Made by a program: the position numbers and the translations under genes
Assembly: GCA_023078685.1 (NCBI GenBank)
Contig: JALGAS010000007.1
Span: forward strand, 3,224,001-3,288,000
Source of the DNA: Neopestalotiopsis rosae
Lineage: Eukaryota; Ascomycota; Sordariomycetes; Amphisphaeriales; Sporocadaceae
Length of the DNA: 64,000 nucleotides
Direction of reading: 5' to 3'
In this document: piece by piece, positions 22,524 to 34,000 of the stretch
How positions within the stretch are numbered: the first letter of the stretch is position 1
Layout of the letters: every line of letters begins with the position of its first letter
Notes under the pieces: model-generated
Database searches by the model: none
Told to the model about the DNA's origin: nothing
Seen by the model: only the letters and a program-made list of their open reading frames with translations

Positions 22524-23821
22524 ATGGCGACCACACAGAAGACTGCCGTAGGCAGCAAGATGACTGAACAATTGGAGTACGATGAAGAAAGGTCATGTTA
22601 GTAATCGACTTGCTATCAATTGATGCAGCGAAATGAGTGCGCCCTACTAATACCTGTACTAGCATCCCTATCTGAGTCGAGCGACGATGAACAGCAGGAT
22701 TTGGATGATGCACAATACGAGCTGCGGCCGCCGCCCTCTTACGAGGATGACCAGAATGTCACAGTAGAGACATTGACAGCATCCGTGCTCGGGGATGCAC
22801 CTCCTACGACACTTTCCCAGACGGAGGGTCTAGCAAATCCAGTCATCATTCCCCAGCGACGACCACGAAGACGTGGCCGCGGCTTCATTCGTGCGTACGC
22901 GCCTGATCTTGCACCAAGTGGGATTGACCAGACCACATTCTTGCGATTTCTGGCAGCCTTTGATAAGGCTCTTGAGACTTCGCCTTGGCTTAATGTCATT
23001 AACCTGGCCTCACTCGCCGCCATTGCCGTCCCAGCCGGAGCGGGTGGTGCTGTGGGATTCGCAGTGCAATTCAGCGTGGGAATCTACAAGGAGTTGAAGA
23101 TGCGCCGAGGGCAGAACCGCTTCTTGGAGCAGATGAACAATGAGCTCTTCCGGCCCCGCGGCCTCTACTGTCTCGTCATGACCTACGACAATACCTCCCG
23201 CGAGATCATCAAGCAGGCAGACATGGAAAAGATTGCAGCAACCACGGAGCCTGGAAAGCGCACCTACCGCACCTCAGATGGGCGGCAGGGTCCTTTCGAG
23301 TTCCCTGCTGCGGCACAGCTCATCTTTCCTGAGCTGGACGCAGCGCTCGCTGAGGCTTTGGAAACGGAGGAGCCAAAGAAACAGGGCGCATTTGCAAAGA
23401 AGATGGAGTCCATCTCAGCTTATTTTGACCGCAAGGCCCAGTTCAAACATGTAAGACCACTCTGATTTCTAGCGCCCGCTATCTACAACACCTAACATCC
23501 GAGCAGCTCCGTAAGAACCCAGGCAGCCCACTCTATCCTTGGGTCGACACAAGTCTCGATCGCAAGCGCAAACCGCACAAGATTGAGAAAGCCGAGAGGA
23601 AGGCCGAAAAGAAGCGGGCTCGTGGCCGCAAGCGTAGACTCAAGAAGGTAGGTCTAACATTTCAGAATTCCTCCAACTCCACCTACTGACACAAATGGCC
23701 TACTCAGAATGCACTCTACTTGATGATTGTCAATATGCCGTCGGACGCAGAGATGGAGCAGGCCGTCCAACTGATGGAGAGCGAGGCCAATTCTGGGTGT
23801 CGGCCTGAGCGGGGTGAGTGA
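22524..23821 (+). CDS. Conserved fungal protein of unknown function
   Basis: Four exons (22524-22596, 22663-23450, 23507-23647, 23708-23821) give 371 residues. The introns have GTTAGT, GTAAGA and GTAGGT donors, and the first has a CTAAT branch site. An acidic, Pro-rich N-terminus (LRPPPSYEDD) leads to a conserved block, GFIRAYAPDLAPSGID, and FLRFLAAFDKALETSPWLNVIN. Then come two hydrophobic segments (about residues 145-175), LYCLVMTY, and a strongly basic Lys/Arg tail (RKAEKKRARGRKRRLKK). The block is typical of a large family of uncharacterised Pezizomycotina proteins, sometimes mislabelled as FAD-binding. No catalytic motif is visible. It sits inside the cluster but may be a passenger; nothing in it suggests a metabolic step. 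Confidence 0.8.
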
Positions 23822-24121
23822 TGACAGGCAGAGTGCTGACATGCATAATTACCGGATTGGGAAGCATGCGAGTTGTGTCTTGCCTACAGTCTGACTAGAG
23901 CCGCCCTGGATGTGGCTAGCGGGGACGTTTGAAGTTTGACCATGATAGTATCCTGTAATAGGATGGGGTGTCTGTTGATGGGGGTATAGTAGTATCATTG
24001 TCAACTCCAAACTATTAGAGTACTCCTTACGTTGACCTAAGCCTGGTCCCAATATTTTTCACCGTGATCTAAGCGAGTGATTGAGGTCTACACTCACTGC
24101 ACACAATAACAATCACTAAGA

Positions 24122-25845
24122 ATGATTTCAAATCTTGTTGTCTTTGCCGTAGGGGCCTTTGTCATTTTCAGCCTAGTTCGCCGTATAATTGAAGCTATTC
24201 AGAGCCGTCGCTTCCGAGCCCGTCATGGGTGCAAGCCGGCCCACGACATAGCACGGTATCGCGGCTTGTTTGGTATCGACACATACCTCATACTCAAACG
24301 AAATGCGCAAGACCGCATCAGCCTCCAGGAAATGACACGACGGGCCTCTGAGCTCGGGCGAACCACATCTGTGGTTGTGTTGGGCACAAACTTTATCTCA
24401 ACTTGCGAGCCTGAAAACATCAAAACTGTCTTAGCCACCAAGTTTGATGATTTTAGCATTGGGCTGCGAATCGGACCGCTCGGGCCGCTGCTTGGCAAGG
24501 GCATTTTCACACTGGATGACAAGCCATGGCAGCATTCACGCGTATGTTCACTTGTCTCTGGGAAGACCTTGAGCTTCAATCATGATACTAATGACGACAG
24601 TCCCTTATCCGACCGGGGTTCACTCGCGCCCAGGTAGCCGATCTAACGAGCATTGAGCAACACGTGCAGCAACTCATTCGTCGCATACCTTCAGATGGCG
24701 CAACTATTGACCTGCAGCCTCTGTTTGTCAACTTCACTCTTGACAGCGCGACTGAGTTCCTATTCGGACAGTCTGTAAATTGCCAAGGTAGCTCGGAAGA
24801 CTCCGAGTCACGCCGCTTCTCCGAGGCGTTTGACTATGCCGAGGCCATCTTGCAGCGTCGCTCGGCCATGGGTCGAATGTCCTTTCTGCTCCGCGACAAA
24901 AAGTTTGACGAGGCCTGCGCTATCGTGCACCGCTTCACCGATAGCTACATTTCCAGTGCTCTGCAAGGCCATGCCAAGCCCGGCCGCTACAACCTGTTGG
25001 CAGAGCTGGCGCAGGCTTGCCAAGACCCTATGCAACTGCGCAATGAATTGCTCAACATACTACTGGCTGCACGAGATACCACGGCCAGTTTGCTGAGCAG
25101 CGTCTTCTACTTGTTAGCACGCCATCCGGCTGCTTGGAAGAGATTGAATGCGGAGGTGAATCGACTAGAAGGTCAGATCCCGGATTACGCTGCGCTCAAG
25201 GAGATGAATTATCTCAGAAGCGTGCTACAAGAGAGTATGTCACTGCCTTCCGCCGACTTGGTCAAAAATTTTTTTTCCACTTCACAAAGAACAGATACTC
25301 AATATATATGACCCGAGGATATGCTAAATGAATGTCTAGCTCTGCGACTACTGCCTCCTGTCCCGACCAACATGCGCGTTGCGCGAAGAAACACAACGCT
25401 TCCCCGTGGTGGTGGCCCAGACGGTACCGCACCCGTATTCGTGGCCAAAGGCAGTATTGTCTACTATATTCCGTGGGTCATGCATCGTCTTCCTGAGATA
25501 TATGGCACCGATGCAGATGCTTTCCGACCTGAGCGGTGGCTGGATGATGAGAATCCGCAGCCGCTACGACCGGGCTGGGGCTATTTGGTAAGTAAACATA
25601 TTCTTGGTTCAGTGATGTAAAAGCTTTTTTCAGACTAACAAATACGGTCATAGCCTTTCAATGGTGGACCGAGGATTTGTCTTGGCCAGCAGAGTGCCTT
25701 GACAGAAGCGAGTTTCACCGTGGTCAGACTCGTTCAGACTTTCGACAAGATTGAGGTCCGCGACCCACTGCCTTGGCAAGAACATGCTGCGCTTACTCTA
25801 AGCAATCTTCACGGAACTAAAGTTGCTCTTTGGAGGCGAATTTGA
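24122..25845 (+). CDS. Cytochrome P450 monooxygenase (CYP52/alkane hydroxylase-like)
   Basis: Four exons (24122-24541, 24601-25234, 25340-25587, 25654-25845) give 497 residues with consistent phases. Features are an N-terminal anchor ([15 protein letters not shown]), the C-helix segment KPWQHSR continuing across an intron to SLIRPGF, an I-helix with ARDTTAS, ETLRL (ExxR) formed across the third exon join, PERW, and the heme loop [13 protein letters not shown] with Cys443. The ARDTT I-helix and the [11 protein letters not shown] loop are characteristic of CYP52-type fatty-acid and alkane hydroxylases, so terminal or sub-terminal oxidation of an alkyl chain is a reasonable guess. It lies between the unknown protein and the lipocalin-like gene inside the cluster. 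Confidence 0.9.
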
Positions 25846-26538
25846 TCATCGTGCTGAGGATTGCGTCGGGGAGTGCTGTGTCTGGGTAGCGATTCTCTGT
25901 TTCCCCCCTTTCTTTTCCTCTGTCGCAACGTAACATTTATAGATGTATATCTTAATATGGATGTTTTAATCGATTATATTCATTATGGATAAGATTTTGG
26001 GAAAATACACTTCTAATAAACGTCCTTTATAAGAGGAATATTCAAATAAATTGTTATAGTGGGCAGTTGTTAAGCGCTTAGATAGCGCTAGCCGCAGCAC
26101 CTATATTGCCTGTCCTAGCACTAGCAATTAGAACTTCCCTCTGGAATCAATAAAGCCATACTACACCATGTCGGCTTCTGTTGTGGTGCCTTGAAAAGCC
26201 ATTCCAGCATAGACGTCAATCATGTCGCACTACAATATTCGCATCTATCCATTAAGTTTACTGTTTTTTCCCCCCACCTATTTATCATAAATTTCTCATT
26301 CGTGGAAACCTTTAATTTCCTGGGAGGATAAACGAAGCTTCTCAACAAAGCTTACATCCAAGGTGGCAGCACGAATTTAAGTAACGGCATGCAGCATACC
26401 TGGATATATCTTTCCAATATATTGATTCCTCCTTGGAGGACTTGCGGAGACTTGCATCTTTAAATCGTATGAACGCACCAGATAGATATTTAAAACTACA
26501 TCTCACGAAGTGCTCGTTCAGATCCGTCGCGTGTTGCA
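25846..26538. other. AT-rich intergenic tract, possible decayed transposon
   Basis: By eye the stretch from about 25920 to 26340 is markedly richer in A/T and TpA than its surroundings and has no coding potential. Short GC islands (for example AGCGCTAGCCGCAGC near 26085) break it. This would suit a repeat-induced-point-mutated element, but no terminal repeat could be found. Confidence 0.4.
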
Positions 26539-27144
26539 CTACTCCTTGGGACCAACCCAGTCATATACCATTCGAACCTGCTCTCTCTGTTCGCCCCTCG
26601 CGACCACTGATCTCCTAACGTAGTACCTATGGCCTTCAATGTTTTCGAAGCCCCAGATCTGAGTACTAGTCCAGCCTTCTCCGTCAACACCGAATTCTAT
26701 CACAGTACCCTCGCCGTCGCTCCAACCTCTTTTCAGGAAGTCGTCTTCGAAGTCCTCTGCAGAAGAAAAACGACCGCGGATTGTCATGGGTCCGAAGATG
26801 ACATGTTCCTGTCTTCGATCGGTCCAGTCTGTCACACGCAGCTCTTGAAGAGTCTGTCCAAGTGAAGTCTGCGCCGACTCAATAGTCGCAACACCGGTCT
26901 CTTGGTCAAGAGTCTGGTCAAGGGCAACATTGATCTGAGCGCGGGATATTGTAGCTCGGACAAACCAGGATATCCCCTGGAGCGCCATGACGGCATCCAT
27001 ATCATCAGATAGGGTTGGATTCTACTATGAAGGTAAATAATCTTGCGGCACGGATGCAGCGCATTAATCTTTGTGGGCAATAATGCTCACCAGTTGCCAT
27101 CGTCCTGTCATGTTTCGAAGTGTAACCTCTGATGGTGCCGACAT
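26539..27144 (-). CDS. Small lipocalin-like protein
   Basis: Two exons (27144-27091, 27021-26539; 69-nt intron) give 178 residues. The sequence has the pattern of a small fungal beta-barrel family: NMTGRWQLNPTLSDDMDAVM, LQGISWFVRATI, then alternating strands, IFGPMTIRGRF, WTSTQIWGFENIEGHRYYV, and a final VRMVYDW. I recall this family as lipocalin- or fatty-acid-binding-like; function is not established. It has no signal peptide and no catalytic motif. The gene starts 947 bp from the PKS in divergent orientation, so the two probably share a promoter region. Ligand binding, chaperoning of the chain or a cyclisation role are possible but unproven. It is about half the length of the lipocalin-type Diels-Alderases of decalin clusters. 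Confidence 0.75.
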
Positions 27145-28091
27145 GGTGAATGATCAGAAATGATTGATGAGACAACAGGAAGGGGTGTTTTCCGTTGAAG
27201 ACTTCACGATGGTAAGAAGATAGACGCGATGCGACAAAGGAATCAAATTCTGTCTCATGCTTTACTCTCTATAACCATGAAGGCATGTCTAGTCTCAACG
27301 GTTTAATTGACTATAATGAGAAGTAGTATGAAAGGTGCCTGATTTGGCACAGAACTACCATGAACACGTCGCTAAACACAGAAGCAAACCGGAACAAGAG
27401 GGAACAAATGTCAAACCAGAAACGGAAATAGACATACGATCAGACTTGATCAAGATTTGGAAATACACACAAAGCTGACATGATCCCTCCAAATTCGTGC
27501 TGACACTCACATCGCAGGATGGAAGTAAAGGTGCGGCTAACCTACTTCTGGCAATGGGCTGACAGCTTGATTTCTGTTTTCGGGTCATTCCTCCAGTGAC
27601 GGAAGCACAGAGCATCAATTGATTCTACACACTGCAATGACACGCTAATGGAACCAATCCAGGCTATCGGGACCTGCTACACGTGGGAGCTGCAGCGGAC
27701 CAGGTTGAGGTCAGATCCGCGACGCGACAGCTGCAGATCTCCGCGTATAGTGCCTGGCAAAGAAATCTGTATATAGCCTCAGGTGCATCAGTGGAGCAGA
27801 ATTTCTTTTACTCGTGGCACAACTGCAACTCATCTTCCCATCTATCCAACTGGTCAGGTTCAAATCGCCAACTTGTCGGGCACTCGAAGGGCTATCGTCA
27901 TTGACGGTTCATCTAGTGGAAGCTTTTCACGCTGGCTTCAGTGTTTCGAACTCAAGTGAACCTTACGAGAAATTTCACAATCATTCGTTTGCCCCAATAA
28001 ACGACTCATCAATATTCCGTCGCAATTGCAGATCAACTGCTTCTAATCATACTCATCTTTTCAGAGTCACAATTACATCCAAAAGGACGAA
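27145..28091. promoter_or_regulatory. Bidirectional promoter region, lipocalin-like gene / PKS
   Basis: A 947-bp spacer between divergent starts. CACGTG is at 27680-27685, and a TATATAG string near 27770-27776 lies about 320 nt before the PKS ATG. A GC-rich patch with GACGCGACAGCTGCAG is near 27719-27734. No gene is supported. Confidence 0.5.
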
Positions 28092-31000
28092 ATGAACTCT
28101 TTCAATGAACCTATTGCCATCATCGGCAGTGGATGCCGGTTCCCTGGTGGCTCTTCTTCTCCGTCCAAGCTCTGGGACCTCCTCAAGGACCCTCGTGATG
28201 TCGGTTCCAAGATCGACAGGTTCAATGCCGACGGATGGTACCACAAGAACGGGAACCACCATGGTACCAGCAACGTGCGAAATGCCTATCTTCTCAAGGA
28301 AGATACTCGCCATTTCGATGCTCAATTTTTCAATGTGCCCAGCTCTGAGGCAGAGTCCATGGATCCTCAGCAGCGATTCCTCCTCGAGGTCGTGTACGAA
28401 GCATTGGAGTCCGCGGGCCAGAGTATGGAGGCCCTTTCTGGCTCTTCGACTTCCGTCTATGTCGGAGTCATGTGCAACGACTTTGCGCACATCACCTACC
28501 ATGATATTGACTCGCTGCCTAAGATGGCTGCCACTGGTACCGCTCTGAGCATTCTGTCCAACCGCGTGTCTTATTTCTTCAACTGGACTGGCCCGTCCAT
28601 GACCATTGACACCGCTTGTTCATCCAGTCTGATCGCTACTCACCAAGCTGTTCAATCTTTACGAAGGGGCGAGTCTCGCGTGGCAGTTGCTGCTGGCGCC
28701 AACTTGATCCTAGGTCCGAGTAAGCCATGGTCTAAATCATTACGATCCGAGTTTGATAAATACTAATAGGTCGTGCCTCTAGCAAACTTCATTGCTGAAA
28801 GCAACGTCAACATGTTGTCTCCCACCGGCCGCAGTCGCATGTGGGACTCGGGTGCTGATGGTTACGCCCGTGGAGAGGGTGTTGCAGCAGTCATTCTCAA
28901 GCGCCTCACCGATGCGATTGCCGACGGCGATGTGATCGAAAGTATCATACGGGAGACGGGCACGAACCAAGATGGTCGCACACCTGGCATCACCATGCCT
29001 AGTAGCACATCGCAGGCGCAACTCATCCGCCAGACATACGCTAATGCGGGGCTCTCCATTGACAAAGATCGCTGCCAGTACTTTGAGGCTCATGGTACCG
29101 GTACCAAGGCTGGTGACCCCCAAGAAGCAGGTGCCATATACAAGGCCTTCTTCGGCGACAAAGCGGAGAAAAATGTAGAAGCGAATAACACTCTTTACGT
29201 TGGCTCCATCAAGACTATTGTGGGACATACTGAGGGAACCGCTGGTCTTGCAGGTCTTCTGAAGGCGTCGCTGGCTGTTCAGCATGGCGTCATCCCACCA
29301 AACATGCTCTTCAACGAGCTTAACCCGGATATAACGCCATACTATGGCAAATTGCAGATTCCCACGAGTGCTACGCCATGGCCCGAGTTGCCCGCTGGTA
29401 CCCCGCGACGTGTCAGTGTGAATAGCTTTGGTAAGTTATTCGGCATCATCCCCCATAAGATCCGTCCAAAACTTACTTTGCTCAGGTTTCGGTGGTGCCA
29501 ATGCTCACGCTATCATTGAGAGCTACGAGCCAGCTACAATGCCGAAGGTTATTGAAGAACAAAACAACAAAATTGTTGGCATTCCATTCGCCTTCTCCGG
29601 TAATTCAGAGAAGACTCTGGCCACACAATTGGAGACTTGCTTGTCATTTTTGGACAATGCTGGCGAGACTCTCAGCCTCCGCGATCTTGCATGGACATTG
29701 TCACGTAGGACCGCATTTACCTTGCGCGCTGTCTGCTCCGCGCAGACCAGCCAGGCACTCAAGGATAAGTTGATCGCGAAGCTCGATGCCAAACGCAATG
29801 ACAATAAGGCTTTGGGTGTCCGCCCTGCCCACAAGACAAGCACCATTCTGGGCGTGTTCACTGGCCAAGGTGCTCAAGCACCTCAAATGGCATACGGACT
29901 GATCGAGGCATCACCATTTGCTCGAAATGTTCTCCAAAAGCTGGATGTTTCTCTACAAAGCCTTCCGGAGCAGGACCGCCCCGTGTGGTCTCTGATTGAG
30001 GAGCTATCTAGAGCTCCAGACTCTTCACGCGTTATGGAAGCGGCGTTCTCTCAGCCGCTCTGTACTGCAGTCCAGATTATGCTGATTGATATGGCCGCTC
30101 AAGTCGGCATCACCTTTGGTGCCGTGGTCGGCCACTCGAGTGGTGAGATTGCCGCTGCCTATGCTGCAGGCTTTCTGACCGCCTCGGACGCGATCAGAAT
30201 TGCATACTACCGTGGCCTCTACGCAAAGCTGGCTAGGGGTGGTCCCAAGGGCCTGGGCGGTGGTATGCTGGCAGTGGGAACTTCCCTGGAAGATGGAGAT
30301 GAGCTATGCGAGTTGCCCACGTTCGAGGACCGTATCAACGTCGCCGCCAGCAACTCCTCCGCGAGCGTTACTCTGTCGGGCGATGCTGATGCTATCGATG
30401 AGGCCAAGTTTATCCTCGAAGACGAGAAGAAATTTGTCAGGGCGCTCAATGTTGACACGGCATACCACTCTCACCACACGCTGCCTTGTGCTGAACCATA
30501 CATGGATGCCATGGCGCGTATCCAGGTATCTGTCCAGCAGCCTGACGCCTCGTGCAAGTGGTTCTCGTCGGTGCTCCGGGGCCAGGAGGTAGACTCTTCC
30601 ATTGCAAGTCAGCTTGCTGGAAGTTACTGGAAAGACAACCTTGTCCAACCTGTTTTCTTCTCTCAGGCTCTTGAAAAGGCAGTTGAAGCTATCGGAACCC
30701 CCGCCATGGCCCTGGAGCTTGGCCCGCACCCTGCTCTCAAGGGTCCAGCCACTCTCGTGATGGAGGAAAAGTGCGGCTCCAGTGTTCCCTACTCAAGTTT
30801 CCTGGTCCGAAAGACGACCGATGTTGAGGCTTTCTCTGAGGGCGTTGGCTCCGTCTGGGCCAACGTTGGCGCTAACGCGGTGAACATTGGAAAATGTGAT
30901 AGCCTCTTTTCGGAAAGCGCACCCAAGTATCTCAAGGATGCTCCAGGCTACACTTGGGACCACGGACAAACTTTTTGGACCGAGTCCCGCTTGTCGAGAA

Positions 31001-34000
31001 CGATGCGCAACAGAATCGATGGTCATCATGAACTCCTAGGTGCCCGACTCGATTCGGGTGAGAATGAATTCCGATGGCGCAACTTCATCAAGCCTAGCGA
31101 AATGCCTTGGATTCGTGGTCATCAGATCCAAGGGCAGACCATCTTCCCCGGCGCCGGCTTTGCCAGCATGGCTATCGAGGCATGCAAGGTGTTCGGACCT
31201 TCAGATGAGATGGTGTCTATTGAGCTCGTCGATCTGACAATCCAACGCGCCATGAGCTTCATCGACGAGGCCATTGGTACGGAGTGTCTTGTCACTCTCT
31301 CCAACGTTCAGCAGGACCATGAAAGAGGCTTGATCACCTGTAGGTTTGTGTGCCAGATCTGCCCAATGAAGGACTCACTGCCCATGGTCGCATCAACTTG
31401 TCAGATCCGAGTCCAGCTCGGTCACGGCACCAAGGATCTACTCCCTGGGCGCTGGCAAGACGCGCCCAAGATGACAGATGTCGACTGTGAGATCTTTTAC
31501 AACTCACTTGCCAAGCTCGGCTACAACTATTCGGACATGTTTCAAGGCGTCACCGCTCTTCGCCGTACTACTGAGCTTGCCGCTGGTTTTATTCACATTC
31601 CCTCCGAGGACGAATACAAGCCTGACTTCATTCTTCATCCCGCCCCTCTCGACGTGGCATTCCAGGGCATCTTTGGGGCGATTGGTGCTCCTGGAGATGG
31701 TCGACTTTGGACTCTCATGGTTCCGACCGTGGTGAACTCGATCAAGATCAACCCCGGCCTCTCGCAGAAATCCGCATGCTTGCGCACAGACCTGCCATTT
31801 GACGCATCAATTGCCATCTCGCCATCCAACGATATCTCGGGCGACGTCGATGTATATGATTCCGATGGAGAAACCGCCATCCTCCAGATCCAGGGTCTAC
31901 ACGTCACGCCCGTCACCCAGGTCACATCAAAGGATGACACGCAAAAGATTTGCGAAGCCGAATGGGGCCACGAGAAGATTGATGCCTCGAGGAACTTTTC
32001 TCGATGGTGGGATGACATGGCAGAAGAACACGCTGTGGCTAAGTTTGCCGAGTGGGCTTGTTTCTTCTACATGAAGCATCTCCATGATAACATTACTGCC
32101 GAAGAGCGTGAGACCTTGGAGGGACACCCCAAGAGGTATCTTGCCTGGGTTGATTCAGTCGTGGCCAAGGTGGAAACTGGTACTCATGCTACCCTCCAGA
32201 AGGACTTGCTTGACCACCAATGGAGCGACATGGAGGCCGTCATGAAAGAGTTCGCATCAACACATGACGAGTTCCATCATGTCATGACTCTAGGGAACTC
32301 ACTCGTTGGCTTCATTCGTGGAGAGGTCGATCTTTCGGAGCTGGACATCCCTGAAGAGATTCACCGAAGCACCTTCGGTGTACCCGAATATACATCCCAC
32401 GTCGGTGACCTTGTACAGGACCTGACACACAAGCTCCGTCAAATGGATATCTTGGAGATTGGAGCCGGAGATGGATCCACAACGCAAGCCATCATGTCGA
32501 AGATTGGAGATTATTACAGCTCCTACACGTATACAGACATTTCAGAAGATGTCTTCGTTGATGCAGAGGATCTTTTCAGCGAGCACTCGGAGAAGTTTGT
32601 ATACAAGACTCTGGATATCCAAGAAGACGTGGCCACTCAAGGATACCTCGAGCAGAGTTACGATCTCATTGTCGCATCTCAAGCCATGCACAAGACCCAG
32701 AATGTCGAGGAGACGTTGAGCAACGTGCGAAAGCTGCTGAAGCCTGGTGGTCACCTGGTCATGCTTGAGGTCACCAACACCAACCCAGTGCGCCAATCAT
32801 ACTTTGCTGGCATCCTTCCTGAGTGGTGGCTCAGCAACGATGAGGCACGCCCTCATCACCCTCTCTTGAATCAAAGTGGCTGGGATGTCGCTCTGAGGAA
32901 GACCGGCTTCTCGGGCATTGATACTTCAACCCCCGAGACTCATAATCTCATGGTGCCTTTGAGCATCTTCATCAGCCAGGCTGTGGACTCTCAGATGAAT
33001 TTGATCCGTGAGCCTCTTCTCACCAAGTCCAGCGACGTGAAGCTCAATGACGTGATGATCCTCGCCGCTGAATCGCCGTCTACCACCAAGCTCGTAGATG
33101 ACATCACAGCCATGATCAAACCGCTGGCGGACAATATCACCATTGTCAACAAGCTCGAAGATCTGAGCGAGTCACACTTTACATCCAAGCAGATCGTGCT
33201 CAGCCTGGTCGAGCTCGATGAACTTACCTTTTCGCCATTCACACCTGAGAAGTGGGCCGCCATCCAGCTCCTGACCTCCAAGGTGCGCAATCTGCTATGG
33301 GTGTTGCAGGGAGCCTCAGGGGAGCAGCCATACCACAACATGCTAGTTGGCGTGGCAAGATGCCTGGTGCACGAGAAGCCGGACATCCGATTCCAGCTGA
33401 TTGATTTCGACGCGAAGACTGCACCAGACTCGCAGTTCATAACAGAGACTTTGATTCGCCTACATGTCTCAAGCACCTGGAAGAACTTGGCAACACCATA
33501 CGAGCCTTCCTGGGTTCTTGAGAGAGAGGTCAGGTATATTGATGGCGAAGTCTTCACCCCGAGATGCGTGCCGTCATACCACCTGGATGCGAGATACAAC
33601 TCGACGCGTCGCAATATTCGGGAGGATGTTCCATTGGACCAGTCCGTGGTGGCCATCACCTCGCAGCAAGCTGGATTTGAGCTTGAAGAGGTCACAGTAC
33701 CCGCCTGGACTTCAACAGCCAAGCCGAGACATGGTCTTGTCCAGATTGACGTCCAGCATTCTTCGCTTTTGCCAGTCAAGGTACCATCGGCTGGCCACCT
33801 TTACCTCATTGTAGGCAAGATGACCAAGTCACAACAGAAGGTGCTGGCTTTCTCCGACTCGCAACAGAGCAAAGTCTCCGTTCCACGCCATTGGAGTGTC
33901 CCGTGCGATATACCAGACTCGTTGAACGTGAGTTTGCTTGTCGCTGCCCAGAGCGTTCTCCTCTCAGACTTTGTGCTTTCGCATACCCCCAAGGGATTTT

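Noticed and set aside
6273..27685. CACGTG palindromes in four intergenic regions of the cluster (6273, 13382, 13424, 14781, 27680) as a shared regulator site
   Set aside because: A 6-bp palindrome is expected about once in 4 kb, so five hits in the cluster spacers are near chance; others also lie in coding regions. A proper background model would be needed.
28053..28502. Minus-strand frames inside the PKS, such as this one of 149 codons
   Set aside because: They overlap the conserved KS coding sequence and have no family features.
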